Source: Scolanthus callimorphus
Lineage: Eukaryota > Cnidaria > Anthozoa > Actiniaria > Edwardsiidae
Length of the DNA stretch: 64,000 nucleotides
Assembly: GCA_033964015.1 (NCBI GenBank)
Contig: CM066913.1
Coordinates: 26,252,790 to 26,316,789, forward strand
Direction of reading: 5' to 3'
The position numbers and the translations under genes were made by a program. The notes under the pieces were generated by a model, which had not been told where the DNA came from, did no database searches, and worked only from the letters and a program-made list of their open reading frames with translations. Positions within the stretch are counted from its first letter, which is position 1, and each line of letters opens with the position of its first letter. Of this stretch, positions 1 through 12,095 are shown piece by piece.

Positions 1-2623
1 ATTGAGCTATCCCTTGATTATGCTGTTCTAGTGTACAGCTGTTTTGACATTGGTTTTCATGGTTTCTGATCTATCTGCAGTGCAACCAAAATCAGTGGCG
101 GACCTAGGGGCGGATTTAGACTATTGCAACCGTAGCAAATGCTACAATCAGATTTCAGGGAGATCTTATGTTTGTTTTATCAGTTATTGTCATAAATGAC
201 TACTGCACTCAGGGGCGTAGCCAGGGGGTCCAGGGGGGCCTTTCTCGGAAATTTTCCCATACATTTACTGTATTTGCTGGAGAAAATGTGAATATTTTCG
301 TCCCATGTTTTCACTATCCGCCCTCCCCCCCCCTCCCCCCCTTCAGAAATTCCTGGCTACGCCGCTGGCACTACAGTCAGAGTTTACCCTAGATTCATTC
401 CTGAGTGCCTCCGCACCCCCCTTTTGTAGCAAAAAAGGAAAGAAAGAAAAACTAAGTAACAAAATAAAGTTCAAACGACGATTTATTGCGTTATGTTATC
501 GATATCGGAAGCAATAGAATTTCTTGCTTGGAAATTGACCAAGCTTTGCAAATACCCCCTCTTCAAAAAACCTGGATCCGCCACTGAAAATACCTACAGT
601 CAGTTATTCTGAAAGTAGAGTAATGTCAGCGTTAAGGTACCTTGCTGTCATTATGTGATCACCTTGTACTCAATGTTCCATGTCAAAAAGCTTGTCTGTG
701 GCATAGCCAGTATTTGGGAAACGGGGGCCACAACTACTGAAAATGTTTTACTACTCTGACCAATTTCCTTGAAATATTTTTGAAAACACTAACAGCGGTG
801 GATCTGGATCTAAAATGGATGCAATGTCCCAATAAAATCGAAGACAAATAGAGAGAAAGGACAAAACAGTAGTGTTTGGAAGTGCTCACAAAACATTCCA
901 TACTGGTTTTGACCCAAATCTGGATAAAATAATTATGTGGCTGACAAGACGATAGCATATGAAACACAATAGTGGAGAATTAAAAAAAGAGTCAACTGGC
1001 CACGTAATTATTCTGACAAGATCTGAGTCTGGGATGTTTGGCTTGAGCACGCAGACACCTCTTTTGGAGAGTGCAAAGTTGTATTGGTTTTATAGTTTGC
1101 TAACAGGGTCATAGCAATGTAAAACATTATGGGGGCCAGTTGGCATTGGGGGAACGTAGATAGCAAAATGGTACCAAATTGAACCACGTTTTTGGAAAAA
1201 AAAAAAAAAACAAGCCATAGCTTTAACCAAATATTTGAACATCATTAGCATTTGGTGCATGAAAATTCAGAGCCTTGGAGAATTACACTACTGAGAGAGT
1301 GTATGTGGCAGCCAGCAGGCTGGAAAAGATTATTATTTTGAAACAAAGCACTGGACAATTCCAGTAAGCATATGTACCCTGGGGCGACGGGCAGCATTTG
1401 GAAATTCTGAATGGGAGGGGTGTTTTTCAAGCTCGGAATTCTGCCTGCATGGGGGGGGGGGGGGGGGGGGGGGGGGTTGAAGCTGGAAGCTATGTTAACC
1501 TCTATATGCCTGGGGGTAAGCCATTTCGGAAATTCTGGATCCGTGGGGGGTGAGGAGGGGGGGGGGGGGGTGTTTTTTTAGCTCCAAGCCTCGTCTCACT
1601 GATTGGCTGGCTTTGAACGTTAGTGCATTCACAGAGGGATCTTTCTCTCAATGGCTCTGTATCAAATGTTGCTCATGCGTCAATGGCTGTCTCCAGAGCC
1701 TCGCTTGCGAGGTGACAATCTGGGGAGCTCTGGGTGAGAGAATGATGTATTATAAATAATAAAGTCAATATTAGCTAATATTGCTGATGAAGTGCAACGT
1801 ATGAGGAAACATTCTATAATACCACTCCTTCTCTGTTGTCCGTGGCCCTCTCACAAGGCGAAATCGTGGTTGCTAATCATGAATTTAATGTAGACAATAT
1901 ACTGGGTCACATAAAAGAAAAGAACCACTCTTGAAATGAAAGGTCTTTAGCGAACCGATCCCCCAAAAATCGTTTCGCTGGGAGAGTGGGAGCTAATTTG
2001 CATCCGATGAACCCCCCTGGATCTGCGCCTGGCCCCCATGGATGGCAAATTGCCTTGCTAAGGCCTCTCATGAATGTTTTACCTTGTTTGCTGCAGCAGG
2101 ATTACAGGAACAAATGAAGTCCTGTTCCTCAGAAGATACACAATAAGTTTGGAGTTCTGTGGTGAACAGATCAGCACTAGCCCAACTCTTCATATGCATG
2201 TAAGCTCCATGAGAAAATAAGGTAAAAAACAGGCAAAACAGGAGCCGAGAGATGCCATGAGAAAAGAAATACAAGCTTTTTAGACATGTATAACAATGGG
2301 AACAAGGTGATCAAAAATAATGACAGGCACCTTATTGAGGTAATAATAATAATTTAAAATAACTTTAATTATCCATGGTTTAAATTAAAGCTATACAGCT
2401 TGTGGGGCCATGCTTAAAAACAATATAAATTAATAATAATATATACCAATAACTAATAATAGATAATGATTTAAAAATAGTTGATTTACAGTCTAAAAAT
2501 ATATGAATGTTGAGATTACTCTAATTTCATTATTTTGGTTGCACTACAGATCAGAAACGTTCAAAACCAATGTCAAAACAGCTGTACACTAGAACAGCAT
2601 AATCAAGGGATAGCTCAAGGTTA
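1..2623. repeat. Segment bounded by a ~90 bp inverted repeat
   Basis: Bases 1-95 reappear as reverse complement at 2533-2623 with a few small differences; the shared core includes GTACACTAGAACAGCATAATC on one strand. The left arm touches the window edge, so the true arm may be longer. The 2.4 kb between has no convincing ORF. It holds G-runs (26 G at 1451-1476 and a second tract near 1557-1570) and a segment at about 1590-1730 that is homologous to 31390-31520. A transposon bounded by terminal inverted repeats, or two insertions in opposite orientation, would both fit. Confidence 0.55.
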
Positions 2624-3660
2624 CAGATGGCTGCTGCAGCAGCTCACATTCATAACCAAATAAAATAAAAGTCAACTTTATGCTTCTTTCAATCCCCAAT
2701 ATTTTTCCAGTTTTTAAACTGTTCCCACAAAACCCGATTGTCATTACCTCCCAATGCTGGCAAAAAGTAAGGTTTCAGTATTTCATTGCCAGTTTTCTAG
2801 ACATTGTAAGCAAAACCAGCGTCCTCGAATTAATTTTCTAAATCATTTCATACTTGTCACGTACAGATTAATGTGAAAATTGCATTCGATTTTCGAAACA
2901 ATGTTCAACTGAAAGCACGTAATTCTCGCGATCTAGCTAGCGGCCAATGACACTCACCTGATTTTCAAGCCGCTAAAGGCATGTACTAACTGCGGCGGGC
3001 AATCACATTTTCGGGAAAATGTCGAGAACAAAGATATGGTCAAGTATATCTAAAAGTATAACGAATAATTTCGCAATTCTGCAAACCTCGTCAGAACAGG
3101 TATTCGAACGCGATGCGATAAATACTGAAGCAAAAACAATGCTGATCGCTATAATTTCTTTCGCACAGTGAAGTTGAATACTCGACTTACGTGGTTTCGG
3201 GATATGAAGCTGAACTTCCCACTAGATGAGGAAAAATACGGCCAAAATCAGACCGTCATGAGCTTCCAATTTGCGTCTGGTCTATCTCTGCTGTGATCCC
3301 TGCATACGTAATTAGTTCTTTGTTCTTCAAAGGTTGGATCTGCGCATGCACCAACTTAATTTCCTCATTAAAAATTCCATAACACCTGTGGGGCTAGCCC
3401 CAAGCCCATTTCGAATCCCAGGCCTTAATGTGCTTGAGTTCTCCTCAGCTTCTTGATCTTTGAATACCTCTGAAGTAGTCTTCATCCGGTAGCACCTGGA
3501 GTTAACATGCGTCACTCTGACATCGAAAAATGCTGTAACTCCTCTGGCCCAGAATCCACTTGCCTTGATATCTAACCTTGCCTCTGAGCTGGTGACCGCG
3601 CTCTACAGATGTAGCCGCTCGTTTATCTAGGGGTTGTAGACGTGGCTCGACTTCAACATT
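2624..3660. other. No gene recognised
   Basis: Nothing coding is visible. There is one good minus-strand splice-donor match (CAG|GTGAGT) at about 2950-2960 in a locally CpG-richer stretch (2900-3300), which could be a 5' exon of a minus-strand transcript. No partner exon could be identified. Confidence 0.4.
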
Positions 3661-3667
3661 ATTGCAG

Positions 3668-3699
<32 letters not shown>

Positions 3700-3810
3700 G
3701 ATAATGATAATGATAATATAATAATAATAACAATAATAATAATAATAATACCACTATTACTATTACTACTACTATTACTACCACTATTACTATTTCTATT
3801 ACTATTATTA
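3668..3810. repeat. Compound microsatellite (ATAATG/AAT/ATTACT)
   Basis: A run of GATAAT units passes into AATAAT and then into TATTAC-type units. It generates spurious Ser-Leu and Asn-rich ORFs on the minus strand. Confidence 0.9.
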
Positions 3811-3882
3811 TTAGATAACGCAACCGCCCGCCCAACCAAGAGTGGATTACCAAGAGTTTCCATATTTACTATGTACGCCCGA

Positions 3883-4154
3883 ATCACAGTCAGAAAAGTG
3901 TCTATTTTTAGAACTAGGATGCCCGCGAAAATTCGTCATCCACAGGGTTCCCACTTTCTCGCCACGCGAACAGTTGTGAGATCCAGCCTAAAATTAAATC
4001 GCAGATCAATGGAAAAACCGTTAAAATCGCAAAGATAAGGTAGGATATTCTCTATTTTGTTGTGTATTGGGTATACGAGCATTCGAGCCTGAGCATTCGA
4101 ATACTTTCGCGCGCGAAGCTCAAATCTAAAAATAGACACTTTTCTGACTGTGAT
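3883..4154. mobile_element. 272 bp MITE with perfect 29 bp terminal inverted repeats
   Basis: Bases 3883-3911 (ATCACAGTCAGAAAAGTGTC...) are the exact reverse complement of 4126-4154. The interior has no ORF of its own and contains a short CATTCGA-rich patch. Length, perfect TIRs and absence of coding capacity fit a miniature inverted-repeat transposable element. The superfamily is not assigned because the target duplication is ambiguous (an AT dinucleotide flanks each CACAG end). Confidence 0.8.
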
Positions 4155-4432
4155 GTGGACAAATACAGTAGGGAAAGATTCTAACTCTTGTTAATCCACT
4201 CTTGGCCCAACTTAGTTTATCGAATTTTAATATTTTTATTGATTTGTTTTTATTCTTTATTATCTTTTTTTTAGATTCATATTTCTCTATTATATATTTT
4301 TAATTACTCTGTAAATAGACCAAAAATTTGTTTGAATTTGTAATCATGCTTCAATATAACAATCCAGTCAAAATATATATCGTGTAAAGATCCCGGCTTT
4401 TTATGTAAAAAGCCCGGCTTTATACACCCGGC

Positions 4433-5143
4433 GTAATCAATCGAACGTTCGGTAATCGAACTCAATCGACTTCCAATCGTTCGATTGATTTTCGACTTGT
4501 TCGGCGATCGAACACAATCGAACTCAGCAAAATCTTCACCATCGAACAAAAATCGAACGTTCGGAATCGAACGTTAAACATCCTTAGATTTTTCTCCCTA
4601 AAGGTACCAAATTGGGAGTGGTTTTAGCTGATTTTGACTCCTAAAAATTACCAACAAGTCCGAATATAGTGTAGATTTGTAACACACCTGAACTACTAGA
4701 GGTTTTAAGCTACAATGTTAAGGCAATAACCAAATGTCGACAAATGTTTCACGCCAAAAATGCTGCCTGATGTTTTAAGACGGAAATAATGTGGTAAAAA
4801 AATGCCTTTCCTTTTTTTACCTCCAAAAGGTGAAAAGGAGTCGATTATAACCCCTAGAAATTAACATGGACGGCAAGCATCCCCATCCCAAAGGTTTTGG
4901 AGTCCCTCTTTCCCCTAATTGCTGTTAACTAGACTTATTTTCCCTGTCACACATTATTCATAACTTAACACCGAACAAAATCGAACAATCCAATCTGTTC
5001 GATTGATGGTGTTCGATTTGTTCGAAAATCGAACTCACAGCAAGCTCGAGTTCGATTGTGTTCGATCGCCGAACAAATCGAACGACTGGTGTTCGATTGA
5101 GTTCGATTGATTTTTTGTTCGGATTTGTTCGATTGATTACGCC
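4433..5143. mobile_element. MITE-like element with ATCGAAC/GTTCGAT-rich arms
   Basis: The left arm (about 4420-4570) starts CCCGGCGTAATCAATCGAAC. The right arm (about 4973-5143) ends with the reverse complement, reading into GATTACGCCGGG. Both arms consist largely of many short ATCGAAC/GTTCGAT motifs, so each arm can fold on itself as well as on its partner. The 400 bp core has no ORF. A related element lies at 15597-16410. Confidence 0.65.
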
Positions 5144-5149
5144 GGGTAT

Positions 5150-6000
5150 ACACCGTAACAATCCTGGCTTTTTACATGTAAAAATCCCGGCTTTTTACAA
5201 AATATATATTCAGCCTGGATTGTTATGTAAAAAGCCAGTCAAAATATATATCGTGTAAAGAACCGCGATTGTTATGTAAAACACCGGTCACAAAATATAT
5301 AAATATATTTCGGTGTAAAAAGCCTGACTTGTTACATGTAACAATCCCGGCTTTTTATATAAAAGCCTGGCATCTTACAAAATATATATTTGTAACAATC
5401 CAGGCTTTTTACATGTAAAAAACCTGGCTTTTTACATATACAATCCAGTCATGATATATAACGTGTAAAGATCCTGGCTTTATACACGGTAACAAACCTG
5501 GCTTTTTACAAATACGTATTCAGCCAGGATTTTATTTAAAAAGCCAGTCAGCCAGATATATCGTGTAAAGATCCTGGCTTTTTATGTAAGGAGCCCGGCA
5601 TTATACACTGAAACAATCCTGCCTTTTTGCAAATAGTGGATCTTAATAAAAAAAAAACGCGCTCAACATAAACATCTTGCTTTTAAAATACGTATTAAGA
5701 TCAGGATCTTTCTGTAAAGAGACAGGATTTCTGCATTGTGAAAGTTACAAGCTTTTTACATTCCTAGCTAAATGTACATTAGTCAGGGACTTTTGCGTTA
5801 AAATTCTAGGTGTAAACGACGGGACTTTAACTTACGAACTTAACAATCCGGCTTTTTGCACGATATATATTGCGACCGTCTTTTTACATAACAACCCGGC
5901 TTTTTACACGATATATATTGCGACCGTCTTTTTACAAATATTATATATAATATTTTGTAAAAAGTCAGGATTTTTACATAACAAAACGGGATAAACACGG
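5150..6000. repeat. Degenerate tandem array of ~50 bp GTAAAAAGCCGGG-type units
   Basis: Repeated variants of AATCCCGGCTTTTTACA, ATATATAT and TCGTGTAA recur through this stretch in mixed orientation. It is the same motif that forms the regular array at 15190-15590. It lies at the outer tip of a foldback arm (next entry). The ORF at 5677-5994 is a by-product of the repeat. Confidence 0.7.
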
Positions 6001-6640
6001 GCTACAGGAAATAAACGGGAGATTTTCGCAGCACAAGTTTTCCGAATAGTACTAGCCACAATTTCATCTTTCTTCTATTAATGCGTTTCCTTCTACAGGA
6101 AGTTTAGTATTTAATATCAATACTGGAAAGACTATAAATTACCGACAATCAACTTGCACACAGATGGCCGATATGTTGCTTTAAAATTCCTTCACTGCTA
6201 AAAAGCACCGTTTGGATATCGCCACAGCTAAAAAACTCATACTTGATGAAGATTTGCGAGCCTGGAAAAGCTTCACTAGTCACTAATATAAGTAATGCAA
6301 TGGATGCCAAAGATGAGCAAATTTCAGATAACTGTAGCAAACAAATCGCAAAGTGATTACACAAAAAATCCTGCTTGAACACATGAATCAATTACTCATG
6401 AGCAAATCCGCTTATACTTCGGATCTCGAATTGCTTCCCGAAATAAAAGACATTTTCTGTCAAATGTCATTCAGAAGTTTCCTAATTCACGAGTGTGAGT
6501 TTCGGCCTGCTTGAATGTTATACATACTAGGCACTACTGTGCATTGGCTTGCTCGAGTGATCTTACTACAGTCAAGGGTTTCATCTCCTATCCGAAGGGA
6601 CAATTTTATTCACTGGTAAGGGCTTTTCCCTGAGCCTGCT
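6001..6640 (+). repeat. Foldback family A, solitary left arm
   Basis: This arm runs from ACACGGGCTACAGGAAATAA to the CCCTGAGCCTGCTTT motif. It recurs in the same orientation at 6740-7000 plus 7610-7850, and at 27060-27360 plus 28270-28440. It recurs in the opposite orientation at 8190-8840, 14762-15190 and 16790-17470. No coding sequence is seen. Confidence 0.75.
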
Positions 6641-9180
6641 TTCGGTTTGTTACACGATATATATTGCGACCGTCTTTTACATAACAATCCCGGTTTGTTA
6701 CACGATATATATTTTTAAAAAAGCCGGGTTTGTTACATAACAAAACGGGCAAACACGGGCTGCAGGAAATAAAAGGGAGATTTGCGTGATTTTCGTAGCA
6801 CAAGTTTTCCGAATAGTACTAGCCACATTTTGATCTTTCTTCTATTAATGCGTTTTCTTCTAAAGGAGTGTTTTGTGTTTAATATCAATACGGGAAAGAC
6901 TATAAATTACCGGTAGTAAACCCTTAATAAAGCGAAATGTTGGTTTGAAACCCTTCACGGCTTAAAATCGTTTCGATATCGCCACAGCTAGAAAACTACT
7001 TGATGACCCGGCGTGTCGTCTCGAACTAAATGGAACTAAAAAGAGCTCGAACCGGATCGAACGCGGATCGTTCGATACGGTTCGAGCTCTTTTGAGATCG
7101 AACCGGATCGAACTCTAGAATTTGGCTGAGTTACGATCTCCGAACTAGATCGTACGATCTTCATCGGATCGTTCGATCCAGTTCGATCTAGTTCGATAAA
7201 AATAAAACATGTCAGAATTCGGGGCTACGCTTTCTATGCACTCTGTTCAGTATTATCTAATCGGGAAACTATAAATTATTCAGCTTTTAGTGTCTCGTAA
7301 ATGGTATTTTCATTTATTGAATTGATATAAACATGAACAACATGGGACAAAACACAATCCCCAGTTTTGTCCCAGTCTCAGAGTTCCTTCAGTGCCAACT
7401 ACTTTAAAAGCCGGGCCTCGATCTCCAATTTTCCGGGCCTCATCGCGACGTATATGTCCCCAATCCTTGTTTCAAAAGGGCAGTTGTGGTAGCCCTTGAC
7501 AACATTAGTTTCCCATTCTGTGTTTGTGTGTTCGTTTGTAAACGTGAGTGATTGATCTTTTTTTTGTTACATAAACCTTAAAATCAAGTTTTTATAAACT
7601 CTATTACATTGTACGTATACCTCGCATCTCTAATTGCTTGCCGAAATAAAACAATTAGTCTGTCCAAATGTCATTCAGAAGTTTCCTAAATTCACGAGTG
7701 TGAGTTTCCTGATTGAATGTTATACATACTAGGCACTACTGTGCATTGACCTGCTCGAGTGATCTACAACAGTCAAAGGTTTCGTCCCCCATTCGGAAAT
7801 TGCAGTTTTATTCACTGGTAAGGGCTTTTCCCTGAACCTGCTTTGTCAAAAACGACAACATATTAACTTGTTTCCAGTTTTTACCAATTCTCACTGACTG
7901 CGCACTGACACGGCTTGCATTGCTGTTATGGACTTGCTGTAAAGTACGTTAAAGTCACTGAGCTTAACTGATATTGCTATATCAGGTCCAGTGAAAACTC
8001 TAAATGTACCTGTTTTGTTGGAATAATTCACAATTCACTATTGTGAATTATCCCACAAAATAAAGCTACATTTAGAGCTTACCACTCGACCTGTAAAGCA
8101 CTGTAGAGCTACAAAACTATAAGTTAAGCTTTAGTGACTTAAACGTACTTGACAACAAGCATAACAGCCACGCAAGCACGTGTCGGTAAACAGTCAGTCA
8201 GAAGTGGTAAAAACTGAAAACAAGTTGTTTTTGACAAATGCAGGTTCAGGGAAAAGCTCTTAGCAATGAATCAAAATGGAACGGAATGGGAGATGAAGGA
8301 AAATCCTTGAAACTAGCATTTGCTGTAGTAAATTACTCGATAAAGTTAATGCACAGTAGTATCTAGCATGTAAAATATTCAAGCAGGAAACTCACACTCG
8401 CGAATTTTAGGAAACGTGTCATTAATACTTTGACAGATAATTGTTCTATTTCGCTGATTTCGCTAACCAACTCGAGATGCGGTTTGGCGTATAGACTGCA
8501 GTTATCGATTCATTGTTAATAGTCATCTAAAAATTCTATATCTTTGGTATCCATTACATGACTAAGTTAAGGTTTTGCCACCTCGCAAAGCTTCTTTTCT
8601 GGCTGTGGCAAAATAAGGGTGCCTTCAAGCCGCGAAGAATCTTCAAAGCAACATCTCGCCCATCTGTGTGAAAATATTTTATTGATGGTTTGATTGCCGG
8701 TTATTTATAGTATTTCCAGTATTGATATTAAATAAGAAATTCCCTTATCAAAATGTGGCTAGTATTATAGTCGGAAAACTTGTGCTGAGAATATCGCGTA
8801 AATCTCCCGCTTATTTCCTGTAGCCCGTGTTTGTCCCGTTTTGTTATGTAACAATCCACCAGGCTTTTTACAAATTATATATCGTGTAACAAAGCCGGGA
8901 TTGTTATGTAAAAAGACGGGCACAATATATATCGTGTAAAAAGCCGGCGATTCAGAATAACTGAGTATAACAGCAAATCACTTGCCAAATGTTCGGCTTT
9001 AAAAGACTTCATCAGGGCAACTCTTACTTACCGGGAATGTTACGTAAAAAGACGGGCACAATATATATCCTGTAAAAGAACCGGGATTTGTCACAAGTAC
9101 TAAAGACGGGCACAATTTCTATCTTATCAATTATGTAAAGAACCGCCGGGTTGTTAAAAGTAAAAATCCCGGCATTCTAC
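6640..9180. mobile_element. Complete foldback family A element, centre near 8043
   Basis: The left arm (6640-7000 and 7610-8040) and right arm (8045-8960) are imperfect reverse complements that meet at a central palindrome (ATAATTCACAAT...ATTGTGAATTAT, about 8028-8055). The tips carry the ~49 bp array motif (GTAAAAAGACGGGCACAATATATATCGTG). The left arm carries about 600 bp of extra sequence (7000-7610) that the right arm lacks, including a GATCGAAC palindrome cluster. No transposase ORF is visible, so any mobility would depend on enzymes supplied elsewhere. Confidence 0.7.
7010..7200. repeat. GATCGAAC/GTTCGATC palindrome cluster
   Basis: GAACCGGATCGAAC, GGATCGTTCGAT and AGATCGTACGATCT alternate within 190 bp, giving several nested hairpins. 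It sits in the extra sequence of the foldback left arm, directly after a GACCCGGCGT motif. A similar GACCCGGCAT occurs at 28257-28267. Confidence 0.6.
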
Positions 9181-9249
9181 AACGTAAGAATACTACCATA
9201 TTACACGCAAAATTCGTATACTTGAACCATATACAGTTAGTACGATTTC

Positions 9250-9397
9250 TATGTAAAAAGTTCGAATCTTTACAAAAAAGAAAGCCTGTCTCTTTTTTAT
9301 AGAGAGATGCTGAACCTGCTTTGCCGAAAACGACTGACTCGCTGACTGCTCTCACTGACTGCTCACTGACACGGCTTGCATTGCTGTTATGGACTTG
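9250..9397 (+). repeat. Fragment of foldback family A arm
   Basis: The stretch from about 9305 (CTGAACCTGCTTTGCC...) to 9397 (...GCTGTTATGGACTTG) matches the near-centre part of the family A arm at 7845-7937. It stops abruptly where foldback B begins. Family A sequence resumes at about 11886. Confidence 0.6.
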
Positions 9398-11885
9398 GGC
9401 CCCCATTTGCGTAAAAAGCGAGGATCTTTACACCATTATCTTATGACTATATTTCAATGCAAAAACCCGCGCTCAACATAACATCTTGGTTCTTTACATA
9501 TTAAAAGAGCGCTCGTCTGTAAATATCGACCAACTCGCGAAATTCCAAAATTTGCGAAATCGCTCAAACTTCATCTATCTCTACCTCTAGTGGATCTTTA
9601 ACTTCTGTGGGAATTTTAGTTCGATCAGATAAATATTGTAGGAGAACAGGGGCCGAGTTGAATCACTCGGCTGACTGCCGATTTTGAGGCCCGGTTTTGC
9701 CTTTTCTACCATACCTCAAAAGTCAACAAAATTCTAACAGCTCGCGCTTCACAATCAAAAGATAACTACATTAAATCAAAAGAATAGACAATGCTTGCCA
9801 TTCTGAGAGGAATTTGACATCAATAGGGTAAATACTGAATATTTAACGGATTTTTTAATTATTTTTAATTTTTTCACCTTGATTTCGGGGCTGAATTTCG
9901 AGAGCTTATTTCTCCGATGTAACCCGGAACTCAGTTGATTTGAAATTGCCATTCCCTAGAGCAATGCTTAAGGTCCGTATTTGTCAAATAATATTTTTGG
10001 GCCAGGCAAAATGAAAAGTTCTAGCGCACCTACGAGTGAGCCCATTTGGAGACTAATTACTGACATCTTCCAGACACCTCTCGATCACAAACTACTCGCT
10101 TTGTAATAAATCAGAACCTAATCCTGAGCCAAAAACATAAACAAATTAATGCAAGGACATTTTTATTACGCTTTATCTTACTTACAGTTCAGAAGTTTCC
10201 ATGAGCGTGAGTTTACAGCTGAAAATTGGTCTTAGCATGGCCCTCGAACGACTCCATTGACAGCGGGATGACAGGGAAAACATTGGAACCTTTCCTCAAG
10301 CAGGCTAAAATGTTCCGGTTTCTTGGTTAATTCTCCAATCTGGTGATCCTCCTTCAGTTTATAAAGTTCTTGACAGGAAATAAGATCTACTTTGCTTTAT
10401 TTCGAGGCGAAGAAACCGAAACGTGAGCCATTCCTACCAAACAAGTCGGCGACAACAAAGGCCAGTAAAAGTGGAGTACGTGACATAAAAAAACACCTTC
10501 AGGATCGAACCAGAGAACTTGTTGAAAAAGGCGTGGCAAAGAACGGTGGCAAAAGTAAGGGGGTCAACTCTGGGGTCAACTAGAGCTGGTCAGTTTCTAT
10601 ATGCAAACTTGCAAAGTGTAGTGATAGAGGTTTGCCGCTCTGACAGATCCAATATCGTAGTAGTGCGCGCCAAGAGAAAACTCAGGTCTCTTGCAATCCT
10701 TAAGTGATAACTGCACGACAGGGATGATGGCTATACCGACCTTTCTACCAAAGAACTTCTCAACGCATACAGCTGTGTTTATCAAGTGATGTAACTTAGT
10801 AAAAAGTCAAAGAGTGTAGACGAGAAAATTATCAAAGTGGTTCCCTCGTGTGCATCGATAATAGGTCATAATAGCGCAGGGGATTTCTTTGCTTTGTTTT
10901 ATATTTTGTTAACATAAAAACGAAACCATCGATAATAAACGAAAACCGGGTCACACTCCGGTCATCTGGTAGCATGTGCGCTGCTCGGTCATCGTGCGCT
11001 TATTTTGCACGGGCTGCGAACCGCAAGAATTTTACCATACTTGCGTTGTTGTATATCGGGTTATCACAAAAAACAGGGCTCATACATCAGTAGAGTATGA
11101 ATACGCATTTCAAAATTATATTGCCGCTTTTATGACTGCAATATTTGCCTCGAAAAGGGCGATTTAAAACGAGCCTAAATGAAAAACAGAAGACCACACG
11201 TGTGGGTTTCCTGTGGTTATCGTATGTCACGCGCGCTGTGCTCACACGCTTTGTTGTCGTCCGACTTGATGGTATAAGGACTAAGTTTGCTGGCTTTATT
11301 TGGCTCCATCGCCTCGAAATATGTACAAAATCGATCTTACGTCCTTTCAAGAACTTTATGAACTGATGGAGGATCACCGGATTCGGGTATAAGCCAGGAA
11401 AACCTCTTGATTGAGCAAGGTTCGATTTCGGGTCAATCGTTTTCCCTGTCATCCCGCTGTCAACGGAGTCGTTCGATGGCCATGCTAAGACCAATTTTCA
11501 GCTGCAAACTCACGCTCGTGGAAACTTCTGAACTGTAAGTAAATATTCAGTATTTACCCTATTGATGTCAAATTCCTCTCAGAATGGCAAGCATTGTCTA
11601 TTCTTTTGATTTAATGTAGTTATCTTTTGATTGTTAAGCGCGAGCGTTAGAATTTTGTTGACTTTTGAGGTATGGTAGAAAAGGCAAAACCGGGCCTCAA
11701 AATCGGCAGTCAGCCGAGTGATTCAACTCGGTCCCCGTTCTCCTAAAATATTTATCTGATCGAACTAAAATTCCCACAGAAGTTAAAGATCCACTATAGG
11801 TAGAGATAGACGAAGTTTGAGCGATTTTGCAAATTTTTGAATTTCGCGAGTTGGTCGATATTTACAGACGAGCGCTCTTAAGATC
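9398..11885. mobile_element. Foldback family B element nested in a family A copy
   Basis: Bases 9478-9843 and 11537-11887 are long inverted repeats (examples: GAGCGCTCGTCTGTAAATATC, TTGAATCACTCGGCTGACTG). A second inverted pair lies inside at 10190-10380 and 11335-11535. The middle (10380-11330) holds only short ORFs; the best, at 10392-10583, is Lys/Arg/Ser-rich and unrecognised. The left tip (about 9400-9490) recurs in inverted form at 29534-29640. Flanking family A sequence on both sides indicates insertion into an older foldback. Confidence 0.65.
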
Positions 11886-11997
11886 AGGGAAAACCCTTAC
11901 CAGTGAATAAAATTTTCCCCTTCGGATGGGAGACGAAACCCTTGACTGTAGTAGATCACTTCTTGAGCAAGTCAATGCACAGTAGTGCCTCTGTATA
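11886..11997 (-). repeat. Family A right-arm segment interrupted by LINE DNA
   Basis: It matches the arm up to GCACAGTAGTGCCT. The arm resumes at about 14763 with TATAACATTCAAGCAGG. The uninterrupted arrangement is visible in opposite orientation at about 6505-6545. Confidence 0.7.
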
Positions 11998-12095
11998 AAG
12001 AGAGAGTTTAATCCAATATATAATACTAAATAATAGTACATTCGGATAATTAAAAAAGTACGTTCGGATAATTAAATGCCAAAAATACATACTTG

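Noticed and set aside
2940..2970. Strong minus-strand splice donor near a CpG-richer patch
   Set aside because: No matching acceptor/exon or ORF could be tied to it.
3627..3887. Ser-Leu and Asn-rich minus-strand ORFs
   Set aside because: Translation of a trinucleotide/hexanucleotide microsatellite.
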